A stretch of DNA of 50,362 nucleotides from Photobacterium arenosum (GTDB lineage Bacteria; Pseudomonadota; Gammaproteobacteria; Enterobacterales; Vibrionaceae). Both the position numbers and the translations under genes were made by a program. The stretch spans positions 1-50,362 of the forward strand of contig NZ_JACYTP010000020.1 in assembly GCF_014841115.1 (NCBI RefSeq). Reading direction: 5' to 3'. A model generated the notes under the pieces. The model saw only the letters and a program-made list of their open reading frames with translations, made no database searches and was not told the origin of the DNA. This document shows, one piece after another, positions 7,935 through 16,516 of the stretch (position 1 is the first letter of the stretch; each line of letters starts with the position of its first letter).

Positions 7935-8707
7935 TGAAACACACTCCAACTGTCCATTTTGTTTTCCGCCGCCAGCCTTAATGAGGCTTCGGTATCCATT
8001 GCCTGCTGAATCACAGGCCAGTGCCGGTAAACCGCAAAATGATCGCCATCCACCCGGATCATGCTTGTACGTTCCGAGGTATGCTGCCGCCACTTCTGAA
8101 GCTGCTCCTCAGTAACGTGCGGATCGTCCGATGCGGCCACCAGCAGCAGGGGCTGCACGACTCGAAGATCCCTGAGCGAAGGAAACTGACTGCGCACCAG
8201 AAAATCACAGCGCAACTGAGCCACATAGCGCCTGGCCAGCGCCGGTTCATTCAGCACAGTATTCGGTGTTCCCTGATCCTCACGCATTTTTTGCAGCAGC
8301 GATTCATCCGACCATAAGTGCAAATCATCGGTATCTTGCTCACTGGGCGGGACTGATCCCGACACCATGCTGTACACAGGCTTGATCCCATACTTTTTAT
8401 GCATAACGTCTGTGACTGCTACACTGAGCACACCGCCGAAGCTGTGGCCAAATGTCGCCCAGCACTGAATCCCCTGCTGCTGCTTATGCCGAAAATCGCT
8501 ATAGAGGGTATCTGCCAGTTTTTCAGCCAGCGTTTGCAGGCATGTCACCTCAGGTTCACGACCCAGCATCCCACGTCCGGGTATTTCAACCGGATGTAAA
8601 ACAGCCGTCCCCTTGTCCTGATGAAGCTGGCAGAAAGGGCGGTAGACATTGGCACTGGCCCCGGCATGGGGGAAGGCATACACAACCAGATTTTTATTTG
8701 CTGACAT
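7931..8707 (-). CDS. hlmC: Type II thioesterase, HlmC-like
   Basis: A 258-residue alpha/beta hydrolase of the type II thioesterase (GrsT/RifR) family. The nucleophile elbow is GHSFGG at 87-92 (Ser89), the likely acid Asp is in AASDDPHV and the catalytic His in GDHFAVY. Type II thioesterases clear stalled carrier proteins or release product; here it may free the oxidised Cys-Cys intermediate from the HlmE carrier domain, as no thioesterase domain is fused to the NRPS. It overlaps hlmD by 14 bases and hlmB by 4, showing tight translational coupling. Its AGGAGG ribosome site lies inside hlmD. Confidence 0.93.
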   Translation of the reverse strand: MSANKNLVVYAFPHAGASANVYRPFCQLHQDKGTAVLHPVEIPGRGMLGREPEVTCLQTLAEKLADTLYSDFRHKQQQGIQCWATFGHSFGGVLSVAVTDVMHKKYGIKPVYSMVSGSVPPSEQDTDDLHLWSDESLLQKMREDQGTPNTVLNEPALARRYVAQLRCDFLVRSQFPSLRDLRVVQPLLLVAASDDPHVTEEQLQKWRQHTSERTSMIRVDGDHFAVYRHWPVIQQAMDTEASLRLAAENKMDSWSVFQ

Positions 8708-10328
8708 CCAGGCCTCCTGTTTTCAATGCATGCGCGATACGCTCTGCTACCATGATGGTGGTTAAATTGGTCGGCATGGAGGGAATCACAGGAAACAGTG
8801 AGGCATCGGCAACAGTCAGACCACTGACCCCGTACACTCTGCCGTTCTGATCTGCCGCGCAATCCGGGTTATGTTCAGGCCCCATCCGAACCGTTCCGGA
8901 TGCGTGCCAGCCCGGGTTGAGCATGTTTTTTACCGCGCTGTACATCACACGATCACTGTTAATCATGGCGTCAGACCAGAACTGAACCCCATCCAGAAAG
9001 CGGGCAACATCCGGGTCATGCAGTGCGCGCCACATTTGCCGTACAGCACCTACCATGCGGTGAACGTCCTGCTCGTTTTCACGTAACGGGAGCTGGATAG
9101 ATGGCAGCACTTCTGCCTCGCGGCTGGTGATAAAAACCTGTCCCCGCGCAGCAGGCTGCATCAGCATGGCAGAAGCGCCAACGATCATGGGATACTCAAG
9201 CCTGTGCCTGAATTTGGGAACGGTATGACTTTCGACATTGTTGAGCAGACCAATCTGGACATCGGTTTCCTCACCTGCACCACTGCAAATACGGGCGGCA
9301 ATCTGGCGCCACGGCAAGCCACGACGGCAGACACCGGCTTTGGGAAGCGCCCAGATCACCAGAGAGGCATGATCCTGCAAATTGCGGCCAACGGCTGGCC
9401 GGTCAACCCGCACAGGAATGTTCAGGGAATCCAGGTGGGCCGGATCACCAATTCCGGAACGCTGTAACAGAGCAGGGGTGCCTATTGCTCCTGCTGCCAG
9501 TACAACTTCACTGGCTTCAAAGCTATGGCAGCGCCCCTGATAAATCGCTTCAATGCCTGACACCGCCGTCCCGCTGAACCTGATGGCAGAGACAAGAACA
9601 TCTGTCAGTACCGTTAAGTTCGGTCTGTCCTGAACCGGTGCCAGATAAGCCTGATAGGCATCCAAACGCTGGGCCTGCTGTTTAACGTTGGAAGGTACAG
9701 GACCGATACCGGGTGCTTCGCCAGCATTCAAATCTTCTACATAAGGAACGCCTTGCTTCTGGCAGGCGACAGAGAAAGCCACATCTAACGGATGCAAGCT
9801 GTCTGTGTCGGGACGACGCAGTACCATAGGCCCCTGATCGCCATGCAGGTCATCACCAGAAAAATCCGTATCGGTTTCCAGACGGCGATACCAGGGTAGT
9901 ACGTGTTGCCACGACCACTGCGGACATCCCATCTCTGCCCAACGCGCAAAGTCACGAGGAAAAGTCCGCAGTGCAACGGCGCCATTCACTGCTGATGATC
10001 CGCCCAGCACTTTCCCCACTCTGTAGTCAAAGGGAGGCGGATATGTCTCCTTCTGTTGACCACGAACCAGGTCACAGGCCGGGCTAAGGCTGCCTTTTAA
10101 TTGCGCTTGATACGACCAGTTGTAACCTTCGAGCACCAAACGTGATGCATCAGCAAGCGGACTGTCAGCAAGGTGAGCATCTGACTCGGGTCCGGCTTCG
10201 AGCAACAACACCCGTTTATTGCTGTCTTCCGTCAGGCGGGCTGCGAGCACACAGCCCGCAGACCCTCCACCGACAATGATGAAATCAAACTGGCTCTGAG
10301 CCAGTGGTTCTTCGGCTAGAGCACTCAT
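8694..10328 (-). CDS. hlmD: GMC-family FAD oxidoreductase, HlmD-like
   Basis: A 544-residue glucose-methanol-choline oxidoreductase. The N-terminal FAD-binding motif is IIVGGGSAGCVLAARL followed by VLLLEAGPE; the middle signature is GKVLGGSSAVNGA. The C-terminal catalytic block has His in WHASGTVRMG and Asn in MPTNLTTIMVAERIA. It resembles choline/alcohol dehydrogenases, but its place between the NRPS and thioesterase genes matches HlmD, one of the oxidases proposed to build the bicyclic ene-dithiol. ATG at 10328 overlaps the hlmE stop (ATGA). The reaction is assigned by cluster homology. Confidence 0.93.
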   Translation of the reverse strand: MSALAEEPLAQSQFDFIIVGGGSAGCVLAARLTEDSNKRVLLLEAGPESDAHLADSPLADASRLVLEGYNWSYQAQLKGSLSPACDLVRGQQKETYPPPFDYRVGKVLGGSSAVNGAVALRTFPRDFARWAEMGCPQWSWQHVLPWYRRLETDTDFSGDDLHGDQGPMVLRRPDTDSLHPLDVAFSVACQKQGVPYVEDLNAGEAPGIGPVPSNVKQQAQRLDAYQAYLAPVQDRPNLTVLTDVLVSAIRFSGTAVSGIEAIYQGRCHSFEASEVVLAAGAIGTPALLQRSGIGDPAHLDSLNIPVRVDRPAVGRNLQDHASLVIWALPKAGVCRRGLPWRQIAARICSGAGEETDVQIGLLNNVESHTVPKFRHRLEYPMIVGASAMLMQPAARGQVFITSREAEVLPSIQLPLRENEQDVHRMVGAVRQMWRALHDPDVARFLDGVQFWSDAMINSDRVMYSAVKNMLNPGWHASGTVRMGPEHNPDCAADQNGRVYGVSGLTVADASLFPVIPSMPTNLTTIMVAERIAHALKTGGLDVSK

Positions 10329-13300
10329 CCCAGACTGACTCCATCCAGTTGTTTCATTGATTCAATAATCTGGGCAAACTGACGGATGCTGGTGTTCATG
10401 AAGAGGCCTTCGATCAGATCCTGTTCCTGTACAGCCGTGACCTTGAACTCTTCGCGCAGCGTGCTTAACAGCGCCACGGCAATCAGCGAGTCTCCGCCAA
10501 CATCAAAGAACCCGGCATTCACATCCAGATCATCATGTTGAAGCAGATCCCGCCAGAGATTGAGCAACCGGCTTTCCGTAACAGAAACGGGGGTGCTCTC
10601 TGCTGGCTGTGCATGCTCTTCAGGCCAGGGTGCCGGCAATGCTTTTCGATCTATCTTTCCGTTTGCGGTGAGTGGCATGTAAGGCAGAATAACGAAGTAA
10701 GTGGGCACCATATAGGGTGGCAAGGTACTTTGTACCTGCTCCCTGCAGCGCTGTTTCAGGGTTTCATGGTCATAAGAATCCGCGCTCTCATGCAGTACCA
10801 GATAGGCGACCAACTGCCGTTGTCCCGATTTAGGATGAGCCGGCGCATCAATCACAACATGGTTGACAGCTTGCAAACCCAGCAAAGCAAATTCCACTTC
10901 ACCCAGCTCAACCCGGTAACCATTGATTTTCACCTGGTTATCTTCCCTGCCCAGAATTTCTATCAAGCCATCCTGGATATAGCGCCCCAAATCCCCTGTT
11001 TTATACAGACGCTCTCCGGTTTTCGGATGGGTAAAAAATCGCTGCGCCGTTTTCTCCGGATCGGCCCAGTAGCCTTGAGCAACCCCTTCACCCGCGATAT
11101 ACAGCTCACCAATCCCCCATTTGGGACAATCTTCCAGCCACTCGTTAAGCACATGAAAGCGCTGGTTGGCCAGTGGCTTACCATACGGAATGCTGACCCA
11201 GTCTTGCTCAACATGCTCAATGGGATAGCAGATAGACCAGATGGAGCCTTCCGTTGCACCGCCAAGGCTGATTACCTGAGCGTCCGGCAGTGCGTTGCGG
11301 ATCGCATCCGGTAAATCCACCGGAATCCAGTCTCCGCTCATTAAAATCAGTCGCAACTTGCTGCTGGCTAGCAGATCACTGGCCCTGTCAACCATCACTT
11401 TGACCGGGGCAGGAACGCTGTTCCAGATTGTGATGCCGTGATGAATCAGAGTCTCACACCAGATTTTGGGATCGTTCTGGGCATCTGCAGCCTGGAACAC
11501 CAAACGGCCACCTGCACCCAACACCCCGAAATAGTCATACACAGATAAGTCAAACCCTGCCGGTGCAATAGAAAGGACGGCATCGTCGGCTGTAACCTGG
11601 AAGCGACGGTTAATGTCCTCAAGGGTATTGACGGCATTGTTGTGACTAATCATGACGCCTTTCGGCTCGCCGGTAGAGCCGGAAGTGAAAATCACATAGG
11701 CCAGATCATCAGCGCACTGAATGGGTGACACAGTTGCCAAAGGTGTGTCGTCCGGCAGGGTATCCAGATCGACTCTTAAAAAAGACTGATATTCGTCAGG
11801 GTTGGTGAAAACCTCTGTGCTGGTCACGACCGCTTTGGCCTGACAACGGTTCAGCAATTGCAGTCTCCTTTGTTGCGGTAAAGCAGGATCTATCGAGACA
11901 TAGGCGCCGCCTGACTGCAAGATCCCCAAAATACCGACGATCAGTTCAGGCCCTTGCGGCAAGGACACCGCTATGATATCTCCGGCTTCAATAAGCGCAG
12001 ATTCCCGTAAGGTCGCTGCCAGTTGCGTTGATTTGTCAACCAATTCGCCATAAGTGAGATGGTTATCACCTTGCTCTATGGCAACAGCATCCGGACGATT
12101 TTTCGCCGCATCCAGCAGCCCGTCCTGCAGTAGCCTGGGGCTTACATCAACAAAAGTGTCATTCGCCGCCTGGCGTTCTGCCCTGTCTGATTCAGGAATG
12201 CTCACCACAGCGCCGGTTTTCTGCCAGATTGTTTGCTCTGAGAGAGCTTGATCTGAGACAGCTTCATCTGAAAGAGCCTGATGCAGCAATTCCAGATAAG
12301 CGTCCATCATGTCTTCGGCCAGGTTGGGCGGGAACAAGCCATCCACATAATTAAAGTGAATTCCCAGACCTTGCTGTTCGAGGGTGATCTGGTTTTCCAG
12401 CCAGATCTGCGGTGTTTGATTGCTGGCATACACCTGCTTGCTGTCTGGTCCCCGCCAGTCAGGCACCCACTCTGCTAATTCAGGGGTCAATGTATTACTG
12501 AATACTACTGGCATTGAGATTGCGCGATTTTCCTGTTTACGACTGGTCAGCTCGCGCAACACTTGAATACCATTAAATGAGGCATGCAACTTTCCCTGAT
12601 AAAGCAAGGTTTGCACTTCTAGCATCCGCTCTGAAAAAGTACTTTCCGCAACACAAGAGACTGGCAATAGTTGGGGCTGAAGAAAATTTCCTACCGTTTG
12701 GTCAATCGCATCTTCGTAAGGCCTGCGTCCCATCTGAGTCAGTGTCAGGGTGAAATCCTGGCGTTTTGACCACTGACGAATGACCTCGGTATAACACCCC
12801 AGCAACAAGGCTTCCGCTGTCAGGCCATGCTTATCAGCAGCTTGTTTTAATGACGCTAAGGTCTGCATAGGTAACAATCTGGAAAGGCGTTGAATATTGG
12901 GGTGTTCAATTTGTTGCGGGGAAATATTGAGTGGCAGTTCAGGCGCTGGGGGAAGATGATTAATGCGTTCAAGCCAGTATTGCTGGTCGTTCCGGCCCTG
13001 CGCCTCCCCCTGAAGTATGCGCTCTGCGGCGACATAATTCAGGAAATCCGGTAACTTTACCGGTGTGGCATCTCCCTTCTGCTGATATTCACGCCAGATA
13101 TCTTTCAGCACTAGCCTTACACTGATCACATCAAGAAACATGAGATCAAAATGGCAATGCAAACGCCATGCCTTTTCCGTTAACCGGGTGATTCGTATTT
13201 CAAATGATGGCGCCTCGTCTAGCGTAAGCCGTTGCTTTTCCATGCTTTGGCGCAGTGTGGTGAGATAGGTGTCCTGCTCTGAAGCTTCCCAGGCACTAAT

Positions 13301-13756
13301 ATCTTTTGATTTAATGCAATACAGGCTGCAAGCCGGCACAATTTTTTGTTTGCCGCCAGATACAGCAACGGCCCTTAGCATGGCATGCCTGCCAATGATC
13401 TGATTCACGGCATACTTGAAACGCTCCTCATCCAGAGCGTCGACATCCAGTTCCAGATAGTAACTGCTGGATAATCCTCCGAGCTCCAGGCCTGTATTCC
13501 GTCCGATCAGATACGCATACTGGATGTCTGTTAATGGCTGTTCCTGTGGTTCAGAAACAGCGGTTGTTTGCTCGGCCGGTGGCTGATGCAAGGGCAGTTG
13601 CCCGCGGTACAGGGCATCAAGATATTCATCTTCCCGGTCTGCTTCGTGCGACGCTTGCCTGTCGTGCCTGAATGACAGGCGGCCATGTTTTTTAACTATC
13701 TGTTTATTAAAGACCTGTTTTTTAAGGGGTAGTTTGCCAACTTGATCAACGTTCAT
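10325..13756 (-). CDS. hlmE: NRPS Cy-A(Cys)-PCP, holothin synthetase, HlmE-like
   Basis: A 1143-residue single-module NRPS. An N-terminal extension (about 1-70) precedes a heterocyclisation (Cy) domain of about 75-500 with an intact D-x4-D-x2-S motif (D204, D209, S212). The adenylation domain (about 535-1045) has TSGSTGEPKG at 691-700. By eye its ten specificity residues are D736, L737, Y740, N779, L805, S807, L831, I839, W840 and K1034, that is DLYNLSLIWK, the known L-cysteine code. The carrier domain has GGDSL with phosphopantetheine Ser at 1090. There is no thioesterase domain. In holomycin biosynthesis this protein makes Cys-Cys, which accessory oxidases convert to the pyrrothine core. 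It is the first gene of the operon. AAGGA lies 13 bases before the ATG. Confidence 0.95.
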   Translation of the reverse strand: MNVDQVGKLPLKKQVFNKQIVKKHGRLSFRHDRQASHEADREDEYLDALYRGQLPLHQPPAEQTTAVSEPQEQPLTDIQYAYLIGRNTGLELGGLSSSYYLELDVDALDEERFKYAVNQIIGRHAMLRAVAVSGGKQKIVPACSLYCIKSKDISAWEASEQDTYLTTLRQSMEKQRLTLDEAPSFEIRITRLTEKAWRLHCHFDLMFLDVISVRLVLKDIWREYQQKGDATPVKLPDFLNYVAAERILQGEAQGRNDQQYWLERINHLPPAPELPLNISPQQIEHPNIQRLSRLLPMQTLASLKQAADKHGLTAEALLLGCYTEVIRQWSKRQDFTLTLTQMGRRPYEDAIDQTVGNFLQPQLLPVSCVAESTFSERMLEVQTLLYQGKLHASFNGIQVLRELTSRKQENRAISMPVVFSNTLTPELAEWVPDWRGPDSKQVYASNQTPQIWLENQITLEQQGLGIHFNYVDGLFPPNLAEDMMDAYLELLHQALSDEAVSDQALSEQTIWQKTGAVVSIPESDRAERQAANDTFVDVSPRLLQDGLLDAAKNRPDAVAIEQGDNHLTYGELVDKSTQLAATLRESALIEAGDIIAVSLPQGPELIVGILGILQSGGAYVSIDPALPQQRRLQLLNRCQAKAVVTSTEVFTNPDEYQSFLRVDLDTLPDDTPLATVSPIQCADDLAYVIFTSGSTGEPKGVMISHNNAVNTLEDINRRFQVTADDAVLSIAPAGFDLSVYDYFGVLGAGGRLVFQAADAQNDPKIWCETLIHHGITIWNSVPAPVKVMVDRASDLLASSKLRLILMSGDWIPVDLPDAIRNALPDAQVISLGGATEGSIWSICYPIEHVEQDWVSIPYGKPLANQRFHVLNEWLEDCPKWGIGELYIAGEGVAQGYWADPEKTAQRFFTHPKTGERLYKTGDLGRYIQDGLIEILGREDNQVKINGYRVELGEVEFALLGLQAVNHVVIDAPAHPKSGQRQLVAYLVLHESADSYDHETLKQRCREQVQSTLPPYMVPTYFVILPYMPLTANGKIDRKALPAPWPEEHAQPAESTPVSVTESRLLNLWRDLLQHDDLDVNAGFFDVGGDSLIAVALLSTLREEFKVTAVQEQDLIEGLFMNTSIRQFAQIIESMKQLDGVSLG

Positions 13757-13825
13757 AATGGGTCATGTGTCCTTAGTTTGTATTTCAATATTTGCATTTA
13801 ATAAAATTGTTATTATCTAAAACGC

Positions 13826-13867
13826 AAAAACCTATCTACTCGTTACTATGCAACAAGTAGATAGGTT
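13826..13867 (-). terminator. Hairpin plus T-run between exporter and hlmE
   Basis: Arms AACCTATCTACT (13829-13840) and AGTAGATAGGTT (13856-13867) are exactly complementary, and the stem extends by GTT/AAC past one mismatch. Read on the minus strand it is followed by TTTTTGCGTTTT. It is probably the terminator of the exporter gene; an alternative is a leader attenuator before hlmE if transcription starts upstream of it. Confidence 0.7.
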
Positions 13868-13901
13868 ACAAACTAGAAGGCGATATGTTATTCGGTCAAA
13901 T

Positions 13902-13913
13902 AATCAATTGATT
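13902..13913. promoter_or_regulatory. 12-bp AT-rich palindrome, possible weak operator
   Basis: AATCAATTGATT is a perfect palindrome in the exporter-hlmE interval. It loosely resembles the ATTCAAT-N6-ATTGAAT sites near the ArsR gene, but with several mismatches and shifted symmetry. A regulatory role is speculative. Confidence 0.25.
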
Positions 13914-14007
13914 GTTTTTTATGCGCCTGTGACATATGTGATCAAAGACAATACTTACAGCAACTAGAGATGTCGCTCTTTAAGCACTTTATTGCTTCAT
14001 ATCACGG

Positions 14008-15453
14008 CTAACCTGATTGCTCACTCGCTGTTTGCACTGTCGATTGATATCGACGCCTGGTGATCAACCATGCCAGCAAGGCTGCCGCTACATAAATGCC
14101 CGCAGCTGTAGCAAACGCCAAACTATATCCCCCGACCACATCAGAGGCTATGCCCGTAATTACCATCAAAGAAGCCAGTCCGAATGTGGGGCCTAATTCC
14201 ATAGAAGTATTCATCACACCTCCCGCCAGACCGGCCTGATGCTGAGGGACATTCATAGTGGACAACACAGCTGATCCCGAAAACATGAGCGATGTGCCCA
14301 AAGTCAGAATAACGATGCCCGGCAGTAATCCTGACACATAGGTGACTTCCTGATGAATGCCCGCCAGCAGGCTTAACCCGACAGCACCAATCACTAAACC
14401 GCTGATTGTTACTTTCAGTGCCCCCAGACGCCCGACAATGCGGCTTGCCGCCTGATTCATGATCAGTAAGGTTAAGGTATAAGGCACAAAGGCGCCTGCT
14501 GTTTCAAGCGGAGTCCAGTTTTGCTGAATCTGGAGGAACAGGGACAACAGGAAAGTGACCAGACCCATACTGGCGGCAGCCAGAAGAATACCCACCAGCC
14601 CCACGATACGGTTTGGTTCACCAATAAACCCTTTTGGCAGCAACGGATCATTGACACGCCGTTCAGCGACCAGAAACAGGGCGATAAGACAGAGGCCCAC
14701 CAGTACGGGGACAAAAACGACAGGGGTTGACCAGCCCAGTTCGCCGCTGGCTATCAGACCATAGCTACCAATGGAAATACCCAGTGTAGCCAGCAAGGCG
14801 CCGAGAGGATCAAGCCCGATCTTATGTTTAACTGTCTGGCTATCCTCGTCTTTCGGTAATACCCATTTCACAGCCATTAATCCGATAATGGCGATAATCA
14901 CAGGAACAACAAACATCCAACGCCAGGAAACCCAGGTCGTTACCACGCCTGAGGCCAGAAAACCCACGCCACCACCAAGCACAGACACGCCTCCCCATGT
15001 TGCCATTGCTCTCATAAAAGCGCTCGGATCCGGAAACAGTGTGCGCAAAACAGCAACAGCAGCAGGTGCTGTCAAAGCGGCACCCACTCCTTGCAAAAAG
15101 CGCATAGCAACCATCATGTTGAAGTGGGTTGAAAAAGCCGCAACCGCAGAAGCCAGACCAAAGACACAAAGGCCAACTGTGAATAGTTTCAATCCGCCAA
15201 ATCTGTCGGTCAACCGGCCTCCGAACAACAACAATCCGCTGAAAGGCAACCCATATGCAGTGCTGACCAGAAGCAAATCTGAAGCCTGCAGCCCGAATTC
15301 ACGCCCTATATCCGGCAATGGAATGCCTATCATAACAATGGTGAAAATCAGTGTCGCCTGCACCACAGCCAGCAGGGGGAAAGCCAGTTTAGAAGCAGAC
15401 GACAGGTCCGTATCCATTGCCACCTGTGCATCCTGTTGTTCCTTGAGAGTCAT
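14008..15453 (-). CDS. hlmH: MFS drug exporter, DHA2-like (HlmH-like)
   Basis: A 481-residue inner-membrane major facilitator with about 14 hydrophobic segments. It has the MFS loop 2-3 motif GGRLTDRFGG and motif C-like segments (GGVSVLGGGVGFLASG) seen in H+-coupled drug exporters. Holomycin clusters carry an MFS gene (hlmH), and this one lies directly upstream of the NRPS operon on the same strand. Export of the dithiolopyrrolone is the likely role and would also give self-protection. ATG at 15453 is supported by AAGGA seven bases upstream. A matched ArsR-type operator lies 53-73 bases upstream, suggesting repression that is lifted when product or reactive sulfur builds up. Confidence 0.88.
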   Translation of the reverse strand: MTLKEQQDAQVAMDTDLSSASKLAFPLLAVVQATLIFTIVMIGIPLPDIGREFGLQASDLLLVSTAYGLPFSGLLLFGGRLTDRFGGLKLFTVGLCVFGLASAVAAFSTHFNMMVAMRFLQGVGAALTAPAAVAVLRTLFPDPSAFMRAMATWGGVSVLGGGVGFLASGVVTTWVSWRWMFVVPVIIAIIGLMAVKWVLPKDEDSQTVKHKIGLDPLGALLATLGISIGSYGLIASGELGWSTPVVFVPVLVGLCLIALFLVAERRVNDPLLPKGFIGEPNRIVGLVGILLAAASMGLVTFLLSLFLQIQQNWTPLETAGAFVPYTLTLLIMNQAASRIVGRLGALKVTISGLVIGAVGLSLLAGIHQEVTYVSGLLPGIVILTLGTSLMFSGSAVLSTMNVPQHQAGLAGGVMNTSMELGPTFGLASLMVITGIASDVVGGYSLAFATAAGIYVAAALLAWLITRRRYQSTVQTASEQSG

Positions 15454-15506
15454 CCCGGAATCCTTATGTAAATAGCCAACGAACGTCTGTTGAACCTTAA
15501 AATATC

Positions 15507-15526
15507 ATTCAATTGAATTATTGATT
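15507..15526. promoter_or_regulatory. Candidate ArsR operator upstream of the exporter gene
   Basis: ATTCAAT-TGAATT-ATTGATT: two seven-base half-sites separated by six bases, with one mismatch from perfect symmetry (outer bases extend the arms to 9 of 10). It matches the site before the ArsR-rhodanese gene (16392-16411) in half-site sequence and spacing. It lies 53-73 bases before the exporter start, where a promoter would be. Confidence 0.65.
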
Positions 15527-15618
15527 GATGTTCAGCATAGGATACGGATGACCTATGTGTCAACGTTCAACTGATATTCTGGATGTTTATTCGGGGGGCT
15601 TACTCTGGATACTTAGAA

Positions 15619-15660
15619 AGACAGGTTTCTCACCGAACCCTCTCAGTGTGAAACCTGTCT
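15619..15660. repeat. Long inverted repeat between ArsR and exporter genes
   Basis: Arms AGACAGGTTTCTCAC (15619-15633) and GTGTGAAACCTGTCT (15646-15660) pair with one mismatch around a 12-base loop. No T-run follows on either strand, so it is not a standard terminator. It may be an mRNA end structure for the ArsR gene or a second protein site. Confidence 0.75.
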
Positions 15661-15708
15661 CAATAGGAAACCCATGTCATTATAAACCATTAAAACACTC
15701 AGTTTTGA

Positions 15709-16371
15709 TCAGGTAGCATCGACTTTAAAGCCGGCCGCTTTCCATTCAGGTACACCATCGTTTAAACGGCGGGCAGATAAACCTTTTTCTTTGAGCGCAT
15801 TAACCGCAGTAATAGATAACGAACAATAAGGGCCACGGCAATAGGCCACAATTTCCTGCTCTTTCGGCAGCTCTGACAGTCGCACTTCGAGCTCGCCAAG
15901 GGGAATATTGATAGCGCCGGGCAAGTGCCCCTGTTCGAATTCTTCTTCAGGGCGTACATCCAGTAAAGTCACACTGTTTTCCTGCATTCGGACCAGTAAC
16001 TCTTCCCGCGAAATGGCTTCCACATCCTGCTGATGATGCAAAGTGCCTTTAACCAGCATTCTGATCTCTGAGTGATTAAACTCGGCAAACTGACGCAATG
16101 CCATCAAGAGTTCAACAACAGGCGCATCAGCGAGACGATAAAACACATGCTTGCCTTCACGGCGGGTCTGGACATAACCATTTCGCTTGAGCTGCTGCAA
16201 GTGCTGGGACGTGTTTGCCACAGTCAGATCCGCCAGTTCTGCCAACTTTTCAACGGACTTTTCCCCTTGGGCGATATGTTCCAGCAGTATGAGCCGGTGG
16301 GCGTTTCCTAAAGGCCGGGCGAGGTCAGCCAACTCTGAATAAATATGATACTGATTGTTTATTATTGACAT
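15709..16371 (-). CDS. ArsR-rhodanese fusion regulator (probable sulfur-responsive repressor)
   Basis: A 220-residue fusion. Residues about 10-95 form an ArsR-family winged helix (LADLTVANTSQHLQQLKRNGYVQTRREGKHVFYRL). Residues about 120-218 form a rhodanese domain with DVRPEEEFEQGHLPGAINIP and the active loop C178-RGPY-C183. These are the only two cysteines in the protein, so any redox or persulfide sensing must use the rhodanese loop; no metal-site cysteines are seen in the DNA-binding part. Rhodaneses carry sulfane sulfur on the loop Cys. It lies upstream of the exporter on the same strand and is divergent from the DUF2938 gene. Matched operators before itself and the exporter suggest autoregulation and repression of export. 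Confidence 0.88.
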   Translation of the reverse strand: MSIINNQYHIYSELADLARPLGNAHRLILLEHIAQGEKSVEKLAELADLTVANTSQHLQQLKRNGYVQTRREGKHVFYRLADAPVVELLMALRQFAEFNHSEIRMLVKGTLHHQQDVEAISREELLVRMQENSVTLLDVRPEEEFEQGHLPGAINIPLGELEVRLSELPKEQEIVAYCRGPYCSLSITAVNALKEKGLSARRLNDGVPEWKAAGFKVDAT

Positions 16372-16391
16372 AGAAGATTAACTGCCCCATC

Positions 16392-16415
16392 ATTCAATCG
16401 ATTTATTGAATTATA
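16392..16415 (-). promoter_or_regulatory. Candidate ArsR operator and -10 box of the arsR-rhodanese gene
   Basis: ATTCAAT-CGATTT-ATTGAAT (16392-16411) is a perfect 7-6-7 inverted repeat. A consensus TATAAT on the minus strand (16415-16410) overlaps its edge, so a bound protein would block the start region. The site lies between the divergent ArsR and DUF2938 genes and could serve both. Confidence 0.65.
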
Positions 16416-16516
16416 TAGCATTATCAGTGGATTGATACCGCCGCTGCCTCATTTGCTGACATTTTTATAGTTAACCGCGCAGCAGCCTGCGATAAACCAA
16501 CAAGGAGAGAACCAAG

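Noticed and set aside
14771..15475. 234-residue open frame antisense to the exporter
   Set aside because: Its low-complexity Thr/Pro/Ala-rich product is what the reverse strand of a hydrophobic membrane protein gives.
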